Assembly (NCBI GenBank): GCA_013146195.2
Contig: CM028383.1
Location: 19,739,642-19,803,641 of the forward strand
Source of the DNA: Codonopsis lanceolata
Lineage: Eukaryota; Streptophyta; Magnoliopsida; Asterales; Campanulaceae
DNA: 64,000 nt
Direction of reading: 5' to 3'
Part shown: positions 1 to 12,896 of the stretch, one piece after another
Position numbering within the stretch: position 1 is the first letter of the stretch
How the letters are laid out: every line of letters starts with the position of its first letter
Translations under genes and position numbers: made by a program
The notes under the pieces: generated by a model
What the model saw: only the letters and a program-made list of their open reading frames with translations
The model's database searches: none
What the model was told of the DNA's origin: nothing

Positions 1-3000
1 CTTTACTCCCTCCCGTCTATGGGTGTTAAAAATAGTAACGTACGGAAAATGATATGTGCATGTCACATGAATATTATTTTGATCATTTTGCTAGGGGTGG
101 AAAATAAGATTTAGTTATAACTTTATTATATAATTAACCATTTAGTATTTAAAAAATGTTTTTAAATAAAAATAATAATAAATAATTGTTTCAATAATTC
201 AAAAATAATTATATGACCAAATTACAATTTCCCCCAAGGTATCCACCAAATCGTATAATGTACCCCAACCTAAGGTTTGTTCCATAATGATATCTGACGT
301 TACATTTTTTTCCATTTTCCAACCTATCCGTGATGGACGCTAGAATATTCACGTTAAATAGCACATGGTCTTCCACGTGCGGGGTACAAATGACATTTTC
401 ATTATCTGCTTTAGGGATAAATGTATTAAAAGTAAAAAACTCTAATCTCACACACTCTCCTTCCCTCTTCTCCAGGTGCAAGTGCCCATCTCTCGCTCCA
501 CCAAAATAGCCGCCATCTCCAGCCTAAACCCTTCCCACTTCGGTCACACCTATCACAACTTTGGCGTCGTCCTTCTTCGATTATAGCCTAAACTTCGTCA
601 CGCCTATCACAACTTTCCGTCCTTCGATTATAGCCAAACTCCATCTCGATCTTCCTCATTCTATCTCATGCAAAACTCCCGCCTAAAGTAGAAATCAAAG
701 GGTATATACTATACTTACTAAAAACCCTAGTAAAAACATGCGATTAACAAAAAACACATAACCCTTATCGACGAATTCATCGGAAAGAGAGACGAGCTTG
801 AATGCAGAGAAATGGTAAGGAAAATGCTAACCTTAAAACTAATTATACTACATTCCTTACAACTATGCTTTGAAGAAGTGCAAAGTTGTTTTGAACAAAG
901 ACATTTTTGCGCTTGAAGGTTTAGTAGTAAGGAAAATTATAAAATTAGTTATAAGGCTAGCAATGTTGTTATTTTAATTTGTCTCATAATTAAATTTAGA
1001 ATTTATTTAATTTATACACCCATCATTCATACACCCATCACCATTACCACCACTACCACCTCAAATAACACTATTAGCCTATAAATCAATTTTTTTTATT
1101 TTATCTTATTTCTTTGTTTAATTTCTTACTCATTTATTTAATGTCGTATTCCACATAAATCACCACTTTCATGCTTAAAATCGCCCCCACCACTACCATC
1201 ATCCCACGCAAATGCCGCCACACTATCACCACCACCAAGAAACGTGTCCACCTTGCCTTGCTAAAATGGAAAAATAACATATCTTTAGCTTCGTTAAGTG
1301 GAACTACTTTCTTCAAACGACTTTCCTATCGATTCTAACTTAATTTCTTCTCTAACAAAACGCATGCATTTGTCAACTAAATTCTCTATTTTTCTTTATC
1401 TTCTTGACATTATATCACCTTTCTTTAACACGTTTCTCTTAGCTTATTCATACGCAATTACTAAGCACGCTATAGATTTACTTAATATCTCGATTCTCAC
1501 CAACCAATGTATTATTATAGTTACAATTTTTCATATACCTCTAATAATGTCATTCCCAACATATGATGTCTCACTTTCCTATATGTTTTTTCTATTTTTG
1601 TCATCTCCCGTCTATGGGCATTAAAAATAGTGATGGAAAATCGTGTACATGAGGATTATTTTGGTCTTTTTGTTTGTGGCGCAAAGTGGGATTTGTTATA
1701 ATTTCATCATTTAGTTTGCCATTTAATATTTAAAATATTTTTTAATTAAAAATTATTTAAATAATGTAAAATTAGTTATACTTTGTGTGATATTTAAATT
1801 CAAAGTTAAAAAATGCATTACTACAAAAAATGAAATTTAAAATTTATTTTTTTGCCCTCACTTTCTTTCGTCAACCCCATCATTTATAGACTCACCACCA
1901 CCACCACCAACACCTCAAATTTTACCATTAGTCCAAAATTTAATTTTTTGATTTGATTTTATTTCCTTTTCTAATTTCTTACTCTTTCCTTCGAAGTAAC
2001 CAATTTGGAAAACCCATCAATGATAGACACACCACCACCACAACCATAAATTTCACTTTTTACAAATTCAAATTCAATTTTTTTGAATTTTCAAACTTTC
2101 AAATTGAATTTGAAACCCATATGGATATTTGAAAATTTGATGATTAGGAAATCTCACAACGATGTATTTCATCTAATCCACTACTGTCATCCCTAAAATT
2201 ACTATCACCACAATCTTTAACACCATCATCCATGCGGTCGTAAGCACCGCCATCACCATCACCAAGAAACGCATTCACCTCGCCTTATTAAAATAGAAAC
2301 ATAGAATCTCTTTAGCTTCTGATTAGTTAGACTTCTTTCTCGAACGTCTCTCATTTCTTACCTCCTATACACTTTCAGTGTCAAATTACTAAGGAGAGAA
2401 TCTAATTTAGGATGGAGCTACTTGAAAGGATGTTGATTGGTGACAATTTCTTTCAATTGAAGGAGAGTTGTGGTAGAAGAAAAGAAAGTTGATAGCCAGG
2501 GGAGGGGAATAGAGAGATTCTCACACGTAACTACTCCGGGTTCTATGAAGAGGAGCAAGCAAGTTAAGACCAAAAGAGGTTAGAGGTTTGGAACCCTGTT
2601 ATGGGAAGGAGTAAAATATTTTAAACCTAGTTATTTGTGCTTACTAACAGTGGTTTGTTTGTAATATTTATAAGTTAGAAGCAGTATGATAGTTTTTAAG
2701 GTTGCTTGTAGTAGTCTGAAAATTCAAAGAAGTAAACTGTAGATTTTGGCTTTCTTTTGTAACAAAACGCACGAATTCATCAATTGGTTCATCATTTTCT
2801 TCATCTTATTGACATTATGACACATTTTCTTAACCCACTTCTCTTAGCTTATTCATGGATAATAGCTAAAGATTTTTGCTTAATATCTTGATACTCACTA
2901 ACAAATATATTATTATAGTAACATTTTTATCATTTACTTCTATAATGTCTTTACTGAGTAAAACCATATTTTTTAAGAATGCAATATCATATTATTTTTT

Positions 3001-3075
3001 AGTTTCAAATAAATTTTTAGTTTCTCGACCGAGTAAGGGTATTTTTGTTATTTTAGAAAATATTGGACGACATTT
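1..3075. repeat. Diverged tandem duplication of a ~1.5 kb AT-rich unit
   Basis: Two diverged copies lie head to tail, about 1-1605 and 1606-3060. Both start with CTCCCGTCTATGGG followed by a TTAAAAATAG stretch. In the same order both then carry an AT-rich stretch ending in TAATTAT-like sequence, a CACCACCA-rich block (about 1018-1080 and 1880-1910), a CACCAAGAAACG block (about 1230 and 2255), and a block with CTTCTTGACATTAT or CTTATTGACATTAT followed by CTCTTAGCTTATTCAT (about 1400 and 2800). Open frames here are short, and none resembles a known protein. The unit may be an old non-coding transposon, but I see no clear terminal repeats or target-site duplication. Confidence 0.6.
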
Positions 3076-3654
3076 GTAACGATAATGGTAGGAGGGGGAA
3101 ACTGATAAGGAAGTAAAAATACAAGACGAAATAAATAGAATTCAAAAATTGTAGGACCTAACTTTAAAACATGAACAAGTCAAGGGATTAAATTATTATT
3201 TGATTATTAATGGAATTAATTAGTCCCTGATAAACTTACTTGTTTGACCTTAATTAATGGTAGATGATTTATTATATTTGAGGCTATTTTTGTCCAAACA
3301 TTATTTGTTGTCATGGTAAATTTACTTGTTTTGTCCTTAATTAAATGGTGAGTGGTTTATTTGGTGAAGGGTTATTTTTGTCCATCTATTAAATTGTAAG
3401 AAACAAGCTTGACTTTTATAGTAAGAGAGATACTGTAAATAGTTGTGTTGTTAGTATTGTTTTTATTCGTAAAATATCTTATAAAATGGTTATTATTATT
3501 ATTTAGTTTTGCTTGTTTGTTGTCTTTGGCTTTATTTTTTTTTAGTTGAATATAATGTAAATCTTCTTTTATTTTCCGTTATATATGTGTGTACAGATGG
3601 TTTTCTAGACTAAATGTATATAAAATAAACATTTTTAGTAAAACCTATTTTTGA
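3076..3654. other. AT-rich non-coding stretch
   Basis: No gene is visible. A segment of about 100 bp with the pattern ACTTGTTT followed by CTTAATTAA and a TATTTTTGTCCA tail occurs twice (about 3235-3300 and 3325-3395), a small local duplication. Confidence 0.4.
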
Positions 3655-3720
3655 GACCAAAAGGGCGAGTTGGATGCCTAACTCCTTCCCAACTCATAAC
3701 ATAGCCCCCTAAACATGTCA
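3655..3720 (+). repeat. Relic of the Tat/Ogre-like LTR hairpin segment
   Basis: The stretch GAGACCAAAAGGGCGAGTTG and the following CCTTCCCAACTC closely match the hairpin segment inside the LTRs at 14,868-14,930 and 31,625-31,690. Flanking LTR sequence is only weakly recognisable, so this is an old fragment. The inner stem present in the LTR copies is lost here, because TGCCTAGCACC has become TGCCTAACTCC. Confidence 0.55.
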
Positions 3721-4280
3721 GGAACAGGAGGAATCAAGGAGATTCGATATGAGAAGACAGTTTTATGGGTTGCTCAGATAAGAAATATATGAGAAATGGA
3801 CTCCTTATGATGACCTATTGTTGCACAACCGACAACCCTTGCAATGGAATACAAGTCTTCCAGTATGAATGCAGTGCAGACAGTCAGCTCGTCATCTTCC
3901 TTGGACATCTTGGAGATCTATCTTCAACGGAATCTTAAGTTCTTAGCCTGTACCAAAGAATTGGATCTCTGTAGCACGGTAGAGACTGAGTTCTTTGAAG
4001 GAGATCAAAGAGCTCAAAATCAAGAAAGGAGTTCTTGATCAAGACATTGTTCTCTGTTTTGTAGCTTTTCAGATCGCTCTCTCTTCCTTCTCTCTTTTCT
4101 TCTTTGCAATCCACATAATTCAGTTTGCAAAGGTCTAAGTTTTTTTACAGTGATCTTCGTAAATTTTCTCTCACACTTGTAAGAAGGGAGAAGAAGTTTT
4201 TTTATAGACAGAAAGCTTAGATTAGTTGAGATTATCTTTGAATAATCTTTAGTCGTTGTAGTGGTCGTTAGATTTGTTAA
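3721..4280. other. No recognisable gene
   Basis: A 64-codon open frame at 3844-4038 has no recognisable domain. The surrounding sequence is pyrimidine-rich and resembles a transposon leader or LTR, but I could not match it to other copies in the window. Confidence 0.3.
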
Positions 4281-5240
4281 ATTGGGTTGGCCCTAACCCT
4301 ATAGGGTTGCGACCCTATAAGGCCGCGGGTTAAGCGGGTCATTTAAACGGGCCACTCAAATCACAACCCTAACCCTAACCCTGTAGGGTACGGTTTAACA
4401 TGGTCAGCCCTATTAACACATGATGCCTTATTTAAATCAAAAAATCGAAATTAAATAACAAACATATTGGCGGATAAGTGACAACGATTAACAATACGAA
4501 TTAAAAACATGAAATCGAGTTTTATTTTGAGAAAGTATCTTCTTCAACATCATTATCCTCTTCATCTATAATAATAAAATAACATAAAATAAATGTTGGT
4601 AAGAAATTAATACAATCAAATATTTTAATCAAATAGTAAAATATAATATTAAGGTCAACCCGTTTAGCACGAAATTTAAACGAGTTGCATTTTTCCAACC
4701 CTAACCCTTTCCGATTCCCGATTAGCAGGGTCAATCATGCGGTTCTCGAGCCTTTTAACATATCTAATTATGTATCCAAAAATCTCATTTTGACCAATTA
4801 TGGAAACTTATGTGTCTTAGAACTGTACTTACGACCATGTTTGGGTTTGACTTTCATCAAATACACATACATCATCATAAAGCTAATAGGGGATAGACAT
4901 TGGTTTACCAAATGAAATGATAATATATATTACACATTTAAATTTAAATCAAACAAGTTAAGATGGTTGAATGGTGTAAGGGGTCATCTATAAGTTTTTA
5001 TCCCCTTGAGAGGTTGCGGGTTCAAAACTCAATTTTAACATTTTTGTACGCTTATTTTAGCCAAAAGCTTCCAGCCTGCGGGCCAGCCCTAGAACCCGCG
5101 AACCCAACCCAGTTTGTCGGCGACCCTATAGGGTCAGCCCGTTTAGCACGTTTATTAAACGGGTTGGATTTCCCCAACCCTAACCCTTTCATGTTTCCAA
5201 TTAATAGGGTCGACCCTACGGTTTCCAACCTTTTTAACAT
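4281..5240. repeat. GC-rich GGGTT/AACCC repeat pair, possibly hAT-type MITE ends
   Basis: Three GC-rich blocks (about 4283-4405, 4650-4750, 5085-5225) contain related phrases such as AGGGTCAACCCGTTTAGCAC or AGGGTCAGCCCGTTTAGCAC, AAACGAGTTG or AAACGGGTTG, and CCAACCCTAACCCTTTC. Islands rich in GGGTCGACCC-like words in AT-rich DNA are typical of the ends of some plant hAT-derived miniature elements. I could not define a single element with paired ends and a target-site duplication. Between the last two blocks (4963-5040) lies a short stretch with weak similarity to tRNA promoter boxes. Confidence 0.35.
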
Positions 5241-6325
5241 CTCCAGTGTCGTTGGATAAAAGTAAATCTTATGGACTGTTGGATAAAGATATTCTTGAAG
5301 ATCTCTTCTTGAAAAAGTTGTCCAAAAGTCAGACTGAGTTGATGTGTCACTGTTACGCAGGTTTGATGGAAAGTACACTGATATTTGGTTTCCCAATAAA
5401 GTAGATTTATTTGAACTCATGGACCAAATGTAGAGGGGAATATCTGTTGAATAATATCCAACTAGATCTTGCAGGTTTGTGAGCTGTCAAGTCTTTTTCG
5501 TAAGTAGACTTTTGCAAAGCTTGAGCCTTTTTGTCATTTCTAAACATCTGCAATGATTACACTTGCTGCATGTGCAGCCTACGAAGCTTTGAAGGTCAGC
5601 TGGTTTTATATCTTTGAACAAGAGAATATCAACCCGTAGAAAGGTCTGTTGGTTGATATACTTGAAGAATAGATTATCAACCCGTAGAGAGGTTTGTTGG
5701 TGCTTGTGTACTGGAAAAACTAGTCTGCTGAGGTCATCACGTAAGAGTAGGACTAAGACAAGGACTCTCCTAGTCTAAGACCTATGCAATGTTCAAAAGC
5801 TGCCACACTAACCGGTACGCAGCCCTTTTAGTTACTTGTTGGAACATGCATTAATGGGAACAAGTAAATCATGTTATTCGGAATATGCAAATGTATAAGT
5901 CATACTTTAGCAGATATATACGCAACAATCTCCTCCTATTTACTTGGAACAATTACTAAGTTGACATATACATAAAGCACTGAGGCAATTTTTCAGCTCA
6001 TAGTAATAACATGCCCACAATGAATGATCATTTTATCTCAAGGCATGCACTATACTGAATTTACAAGCGATTGCTTATGTATAGTCACCTATTTCTATTT
6101 ACAGATGTGATAAATCAAAGTACGAGAATAAAGCAATAGTAGGAAAACATTTTTAGATGATTTATGAGATATAAACGATCTGTTCTGCTCAAAATCTAAA
6201 AAGTTTTTGGTTTCTTTTTACACAAAAGATTTATATATTTGAAAGCACATTTTAACAAGAAAGAGTAGCGAATCCTTAAAGTAAATAATAAAGGTTTAAG
6301 CATTTCATTTTAAGGATTGATGTGT
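5241..6325. other. Repeat-like non-coding stretch
   Basis: No gene is supported. A short internal repeat reads TATCAACCCGTAGAAAGGTC and ATCAACCCGTAGAGAGGTTT at about 5630 and 5680. The CAACAATCTCCTCCTATTTA word near 5925 is of a kind often seen next to Copia-type elements, but no LTR pair could be drawn. Confidence 0.3.
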
Positions 6326-7063
6326 GATACCAATTGTTGAAAAACATTGTTTTATGAAGACTTTTAGAAATGATAGAAGTTTTTCAGTATAAAAGTCTTA
6401 GCATCACATGTTTTCGAAAGTATTTGAACATTTGTTTTCTCTAAAAGAATATGTTTTGAAAGATCATTTCAAGTATGTTGTTCTTTGGGTTTTCTTTATT
6501 GAAGATGATAGAACTCTGCTGATGAGAGGATCAACAAGGCTGTTTTCAAGATATCATCCTTCAATAAGTGTTTTGAACATCCGTTTTCTCTAAAATGATA
6601 TGTTTTGAAAGATCATTTCAAGTATGCTGTTCTTTAGATTTTTTTATTGAAGATGATAGAACTCGCTGATGAGAGGATCGACAATGTTGTTTTTTAAGAT
6701 AACGTCCTTCAATAAGTGTGCTACAAAGGTAAAGATGTATCACTGAGATTCATCTTGAAGAGGCAAAGTTTTCACCTTTATAATGTTCTCTTTTTAAAGG
6801 AATTTCTCCTCCTTAAGTAAAGAACATTTTGTTGTCTTCCATTTTGGTTTAGGAGATTTCCTCTTTTGATGCTTTTATCTATTTTCTTTTCTTTCCATTT
6901 TCATCCTAATTATCTTCCTATTTCGACATACTAAAGTATATGTCAACCTAATTCCTCATTGATTCAACACATACTAAGGTATATGTCAACCTAATTCTCT
7001 TCCTTAATGGTTGCAAGCACTCAAATCAAAGTCCTCATTTTATACCAATTGATACCAATTGAC
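6326..7063 (-). repeat. Possible Copia-type remnant with a 149 bp tandem duplication
   Basis: On the minus strand TTGGTATCA occurs next to CAACA at about 6329-6340 and again near 7047-7060, which resembles a Copia primer-binding site beside an LTR end (established pattern: initiator tRNA-Met primer). Between them, about 6425-6573 is repeated at 6574-6720; both copies contain TTTGAAAGATCATTTCAAGT and TTATTGAAGATGATAGAACT. LTR boundaries could not be fixed. Confidence 0.3.
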
Positions 7064-7213
7064 GGTCCTCAACTTAAAGTGAGCAATTTATATTCAAAAG
7101 CAAGGAGAAAAAACAGAGAACAAATAAGGTATTGGAGGTTTAGAGATGAATTTTGGGAAAGAAGACAGATGGTATAAGCTATCATTAGGTATATGTTATG
7201 AGAGGATAACTTC

Positions 7214-7228
7214 CTACTTAAAATCTCC
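7214..7228 (-). pseudogene. Last codons and stop of the split unidentified gene
   Basis: This piece lies just outside the 3' end of the LINE that follows. Read on the minus strand across the LINE insertion point (counting the target-site duplication once), the frame from the 13,038-13,568 fragment continues with GDFK and ends at a TAG at 7214-7216. Its position implies that the LINE inserted within the last codons of an older coding region. See the entries at 13,038 and 32,304. Confidence 0.4.
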
Positions 7229-7396
7229 AAAACTTCCTGTACTTTTTTTTTTTTTAAAAGGAAACAGGGTGGCACCTTGCATGATTTTATTAAAAAATAA
7301 AAGGGGAAACAAACTTGAGGGGGACAACCAGCCTTGCCCTTATAAACGGGAGGACAGAGGAGCCTAACCTCGAAAGAGAGATACATAACTAAACAG

Positions 7397-10300
7397 TTAA
7401 AAAAATCTAATATAAGAAGTATTACAAGCATCAAGAAAAATAAGACCTCGGATGGGCCGAGGAATGTCATCAATGGAGTGGAAGGTAATACTCGCTTGTG
7501 AATCACATGCTAAGTTTGCAAGAGAATCTGCTACTTTGTTGACCTCTTGGAAACAATGAGAAAATTGATAATGACCCTCTGATTGAATGCGAAGAATATC
7601 ACGAATAAGGTAGGAATGCTTCCAAGGAAAACTGTGACCCTTGGAGATGCTATAAAAAATAATCTTGGAGTCAATCTCGATATCAACATTAAGAAAACCA
7701 TGAGCATGAATCCAAGTCAAACCATAGTGAAGAGCTCGAATCTCGGCTACTGTATTTGAGCAGTTTCCAAAAACACAAGAGAAAGCGAATAGAACATCTC
7801 CCGAAGAGCCACGAAGAACGCCGCCACCACCACTCAGACCAGGATTACCCCTACTGGCTCCATTAGAATTAAGCTTGACTCTACCTGATGGAGGATTTTT
7901 CCAGGCCAACGAAGAAATAAAAACCTTCTTGCGCCGACCAAAGGAAATTATGGCAGAATTCATAGGATCCGAAATGAAATAATTAGCAGCTTGCAATATA
8001 TCTTTAAGATCCATAAATATATTGCGAGAGATGATTGAAGAAGGCAGGCGCATCTGCTCATAGATAGCCTTGTTATGAAACTTCCATAGATGCCAAAAAA
8101 TTAGAGATGGGAGCAAGGAAAATATAGGGGATTTATTATGAAGCCACCAACTGAAACAACGTTGACGAATGGAGCAATGCTGAAACGGGACATCAAAAAA
8201 GGCATGAAAGTGGCGCCATACAGACCAAGCAGAATTGCTAGAAAAGAAAACATGCTCAAAAGATTCAATGTTGCCCGATAAACAACAATGGCATTTAGAA
8301 GCCAAAGAAAAACCTTTGCTCCATATGCCTTCATCAATAGGAAGCTTCTTGAGGAGGAGGTGCCACATAAATATACTTATGTGTTGTGGCAGAAACTTAT
8401 GCCAAATGAACTTTGCCGATAGCTGACTTGAGGTAGAGGGAGAAATAATGTCCAAGGCAGAAGATAGAGAGAACACCCCAGAATTATTAGGGGTCCAACA
8501 TGGCCTGTCATCCTCATCAACCAAGGAAATGTGTTGTTCCGTAATGGAGTTCAAAATGGAGGCTGGGAGAGAGGAAGACCCAGAGGAGAAGCTGTGGACA
8601 AGGTCACAAACCGAAGAGATAATGCAGTCAGCTGGACGCTCTAATCCGACAGGAAGCCAAGAATCAAACCGGGGAGAAATAGAACCTCGGCCAACAATCC
8701 AGTAAATATAAGGCTCCGCATATTCTCGAGCTTTAAGCATACGTTGCCAAACATGGGATCCCTTTTGGGTCGAATTGCAAGGGTGCTGCCAGGAACAATA
8801 TCTGAATTTAAGAAAGTTTGTCCACAAGTTTGAAACTGAACGAAAACGCCACCAAAGCTTTAAACCATAAGCTTTAACCAAATGAGAAATGGAGTGTAAG
8901 CCGATTCCCCCTTCTGAAATTTGACGACAACATTTTTCCCAAGAGACCCAATGGGCTTTGTTTTTGCCTTCGATATGGCCCCAGAAAAAAATTAGAGAAC
9001 GATTTCTCAATCAAAGTGATAACCGAGGAAGGAGGATCCAAAGAAGCTAAAAGATAACTGGAAATGGAATGTAGAACACTTCTGATTAGAGTAAGCCGAC
9101 CAACCGAGTTAAGGAAGTTTCCCATCCAAGTCTCAATACGATTTTGCAATTTGATAATAAGAGGGTCAAAAAACTGTTTCTTCTTACGACCAAAATAGAT
9201 CGGGCACCCAAGATAAGATAACGGGAGAGAGCCATGTTGGAAACCCAACAAGGAATGAATAGAAGTAATGCGACTTGCAGCTATAGAAGGAGCAACAAAA
9301 AAAGAACTCTTGGATATATTAATCTGCTGGCCTGAAACAACTTCATAGGTCTGGAAAAAAGACTTGTGACGGAGAAGAGAGTCTTTACTTCCATTACAAA
9401 AAATAATGACATCGTCGGCGAAAGCAAGGTGCGATATAATAGGACAACCACTAACCGTAGAGAAAATAGAAGAAGAAGCTTGGTGCTGAAGATGATTAAG
9501 ACCCCGACTAAAGTATTCATCCATGATAATGAACAAATTCGGAGAGAGAGGGTCCCTTGCCTTAGACCTCGAGAAGAGGAAAAATAGCCGACGGAAGCAC
9601 CATTGAACAAAACAGAGAACCAATTCTCAGAAATGAGCCTCCAAATAAGATCAATAAAGATTTCGTGAAAGCCAAATTTCCGAAGAATATTAATGAGAAA
9701 AACCCAGGAGACTCGATCAAAAGCCTTTGCCATGTCTAGCTTGATAACCACATTCGAGCCGTGAACTTTTTTCCCCAAGTGACACATCATTTCTTGCGCC
9801 AGAAGAATATTATCCTGAATCAGACAACCTTTTACCTTTTACAAAGGCACTTTGGTTCTCAGAAATTATATTAGGAAGAATAACCACTAGCCTGGATGAA
9901 AGGATTTTGGAGATAACCTTCTGGCAAAAATTGTAAAGACTAATAGGACGAAGATCTTTAAAAGATTTAGGCCTATCAATCTTCGGAATGGGAACAATCA
10001 GAGTACTAGACCAAGCCCGGGGGAAAGAGAATCTAGAGAAGTACTCCAAAATAGCGTGACAAAAGTCTTCCCCAATAATAGGCCAGCAGGTCGAATAGAA
10101 TTTCCCGTTGAAGCCATCAGGCCCAACTGCACTATCACTGTTAAGATTATTCACAACAGATTTGATCTCCGAGATTGAGGGGGGAGCTATAAGGATAGCA
10201 TTCATATCTCCCGAGACAATGGAAGGGATCATATCCAAAAGAGAAGAAGCTATACCCTCATCACGAAGTTGGGCAGAAAAATGATGGACAAGGCCTTGTT

Positions 10301-11481
10301 GAATGGCCTGATCAGAATCCAGAAGGTGACCATTATCATCCATAATGGAATGAATTGAAAGCCGATGACGAGCCTACTTAACCGAAGCATGAAACAGTTT
10401 AGAATTTCCCTGACCCTCTTTCAGCCAACGGATCCTTGATTTTTGCTGCCAGTATTCCTCCTCTCGCTTAAGATAAAGCTGAAGTTTAGCTTGGGCTGCC
10501 ATCATGTTTTCCCGATTAGAAGGGGAATTGTTAAGTTCATAATAAAGTTCCATTTCGAGAGCTTCCTCTTCAGCCTGTCGGAGATTATCAAAAATATTCC
10601 CAAAAACAGTTTTATTCCAGACTTTCAGAGCATTCTTCACATTAAAAAGCTTGCGGGAAAATAGAGCCATATGTCTACCAGTCTCCGGAATATGCCAAGC
10701 TTGAGAGACAACATCCTGAAATCCAGAATGACCAATCCAAGCATTAATAAACCGAAAGGATGAAGAGCCGCAAGAGACTTGACGAGTAATAGTGGTGAGC
10801 AGCTGGCGAGTGGTCTGAATAGGTTCTATTAAGGTGTTGGATGGATGTTGCATGGAAATTATTGAGCCATAATGAGTTGCAAAGAACCCTATCTATACGC
10901 TCATGGATGATAGCGGTGCCTTCTCTCTTATTCCACCAAGTGTAATCACTCCCAGAGTAGCCCAAATCAGTTAGCCCCACAGCAGATAAACAAGAATGGA
11001 AATCCATAGCACCAATACGATTCCAGCCCGAGCCACCAGATTTTTCGGATGGATGTAAAATAATATTAAAGTCTCCACCAATTATCCAAGGGAGATTCTG
11101 AAAAGTGGAGCTAATCTGAATAATATCATCCCATAAATCTTGACAGTCCCGATCATCACATTTAGCGTAAACACAAGTCAATAGAGCAGGAGAAGGCCAC
11201 GAAAAATGTTGTATCTGAAAAGTAGCTTGTTGAGCAGAATCAAGTAATAAAGAAATAGTAAAACTTGATTTAACAAAAACCCAAATTGGGCTAGAAGGAT
11301 TGGAAGTTGAAAACCTGAATTTAAGACATCGAGAGATGAGATCAATCTTTTCCTTAGCAAGCTTAGGTTCAAAGACAACCACAATAGAAATTCCATGAAG
11401 ACGAATGAGCTGTTTGAGGCGACGAACTGAAGATTCGTTACCAATACCCCTTATATTCCAAAATATGGCTTTAATATCCAT
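7397..11481 (-). pseudogene. LINE 1 ORF2: endonuclease / reverse transcriptase / RNase H, frameshifted
   Basis: Reading right to left the product would be about 1,360 residues, the usual length for this family. The start at 11,481 (MDIKAIFWNIRGIGN) opens an APE-type endonuclease domain with GGDFNIIL and SDYTWWN motifs and the terminal YSDHSP motif (to about 10,760). A linker follows, then reverse transcriptase (about 10,340-8,900): DGFNGKFY, KVISKILSSRL, KLDMAKAFDRVSW, SKARDPLSPNLF, and the catalytic box as FADD in place of YADD. A zinc-binding zf-RVT segment lies near 8,400-8,200, and RNase H at the C-terminus (about 7,900-7,450). The first RNase H catalytic aspartate is replaced: KLNSNGAS in place of the usual KLNTDGA. 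Frameshifts near 10,750, 10,360, 9,800, 9,550 and 9,000 break the frame. Confidence 0.9.
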
Positions 11482-12248
11482 AAAAAATTAAAAAGATACA
11501 GAAGCGGGGGGCTTAGAAGCCTTGGATTTGGTGAGTCTGCCCGACATAGGAATGTTAGGCTTAATTTGCTGAGAAGTGGTTTGAGAAGTAGACTGAAGGT
11601 TGAGAGCTTGCAATGTAGAAGAATCCTCATCATTCTCTAGTTCAATTGTTTCAAGAACAGCAAAACGGTTGGGGAAATAGTAGGAGCCTTCTGTTGAGGA
11701 GGATCTGGTGGAGGTTCTTGAGGAGGATCAGGAAGAGTCGAGACATTATCCCGATGGGAATCAGTTTGATCTTCACGAGGAGAGTCTTCGGGACCTTTTT
11801 GCATGGGGGAGGAGGACTAACCATTTGTCAAATTAGGGTCATTACCACCTGTGTCTTGTCGAGAAGAGGAATAAGGGTCAGGATTAGGGATAGTCTCATT
11901 AAGATCTGCATCATTGCCAGTGCCCGTAGCTAGGGAAGGGTTTGAAGTGTCTGCATCTTACTTGGAGGGAATAGGATTAGGGTTTGCATGGGGATTTTTC
12001 GAAGGCTCAATGGTTTTTTTAGGGGTCCATCTTTGAGGGATCGGCTTAGGCATAATAGGGTCTGAAGAAGGAACATAATTGTTCAGATCCGAACCCTTGT
12101 ACTTACAGTTAAGCTCTTGGTGGCCTTAGTGGAAGCAATGATTGGAATAAAATGGCTTATTCTCAGCCTCTAAAGGCTGCCAGAAGCTTGGGAAGGCAGT
12201 ACCACAATCGATCCAAGGCCACCAAGAGGCAGTACCATAGGCAAAATG

Positions 12249-12896
12249 CTAATAACCCAGAGTGTTATTAGGACAAGGTTTCAAAAGATCAATTTCCATG
12301 CAAATACGAGTGACACTAGGGCGAGTGAGATTGATTGTAGGCTGATCTAACATTAAAGGTCGTCCAAACAAGGAAGCTAAGGAGAAGAGAGCAGTTTTAT
12401 TAAATAAATGGATAGGGAGGCCCGGAAGGGAAAACCAAACAGGAACTATTGAGCTTTCTATATTAGGTCTGAAGGCGGGCGTCCATTCGAAAACTCGCAT
12501 TGGATGCTTACCTAAGAACCATTGATCTTTTATCCACAAACACTGAAAATCTTCGTCATGGCTAACCTGAATAAGAATGTGTTTGGGATCCAGAAGACCT
12601 ATGGAGACAGAAGCTTTGAGACCAATAGTATTAAAATACTTACGGGTAACATCCATTGAGGGTCTGCCATGGGAAAATTTTCCAATAAGAGCAAGCCGAA
12701 AAGGATGAGCAAGGGAGTTTATAATCTCTGGATAAAGTTTAAGCGAAGGTTCCCCTTTGAAAGTCGCTGGAGGTATAACAAAAGATGGAGGGTTTAGAGA
12801 AGGAATAGATGAAGAACATAAAGCTGAAGCAAAGGATTTGGGCGTGGGATCTGGCGGCGCTGGGGGAGGCTCGCCCATGGCTGGCAAAAAATCCAA
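12249..12896 (-). pseudogene. LINE 1 ORF1: DUF4283-type nucleic-acid-binding protein, C-terminus broken
   Basis: A 215-codon frame opens with a proline-rich leader and contains the DUF4283 region typical of plant L1 ORF1 proteins: a RKYFNTIGLKASVSIGLLDP stretch, then the VPVWFSLPGLPIHLF motif (usual form VWxxLPGLPxxLW). Downstream of the stop at 12,249, out-of-frame sequence near 12,110-12,150 still resembles a CCHC zinc knuckle (GHQELNCKYKG), so the normal protein was longer and has been cut by mutation. In the family this protein binds element RNA in the cytoplasm and delivers it to the nucleus. Confidence 0.8.

Noticed and set aside
4364..4382. AACCCTAACCCTAACCCT, like the plant telomere repeat
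   Set aside because: Only about three units, within a GC-rich dispersed repeat whose other copies have AACCCTAACCC only; not an interstitial telomere array.
4963..5040. tRNA gene or tRNA-derived SINE (TGGTTGAATGG and GGTTCAAAACTC boxes)
   Set aside because: No cloverleaf can be drawn, box B deviates from consensus, and no poly-A or TSD was found.
7069..7506. 145-codon minus frame across the LINE 3' end
   Set aside because: It spans the LINE border, poly-A tail and flank, so it is fortuitous.
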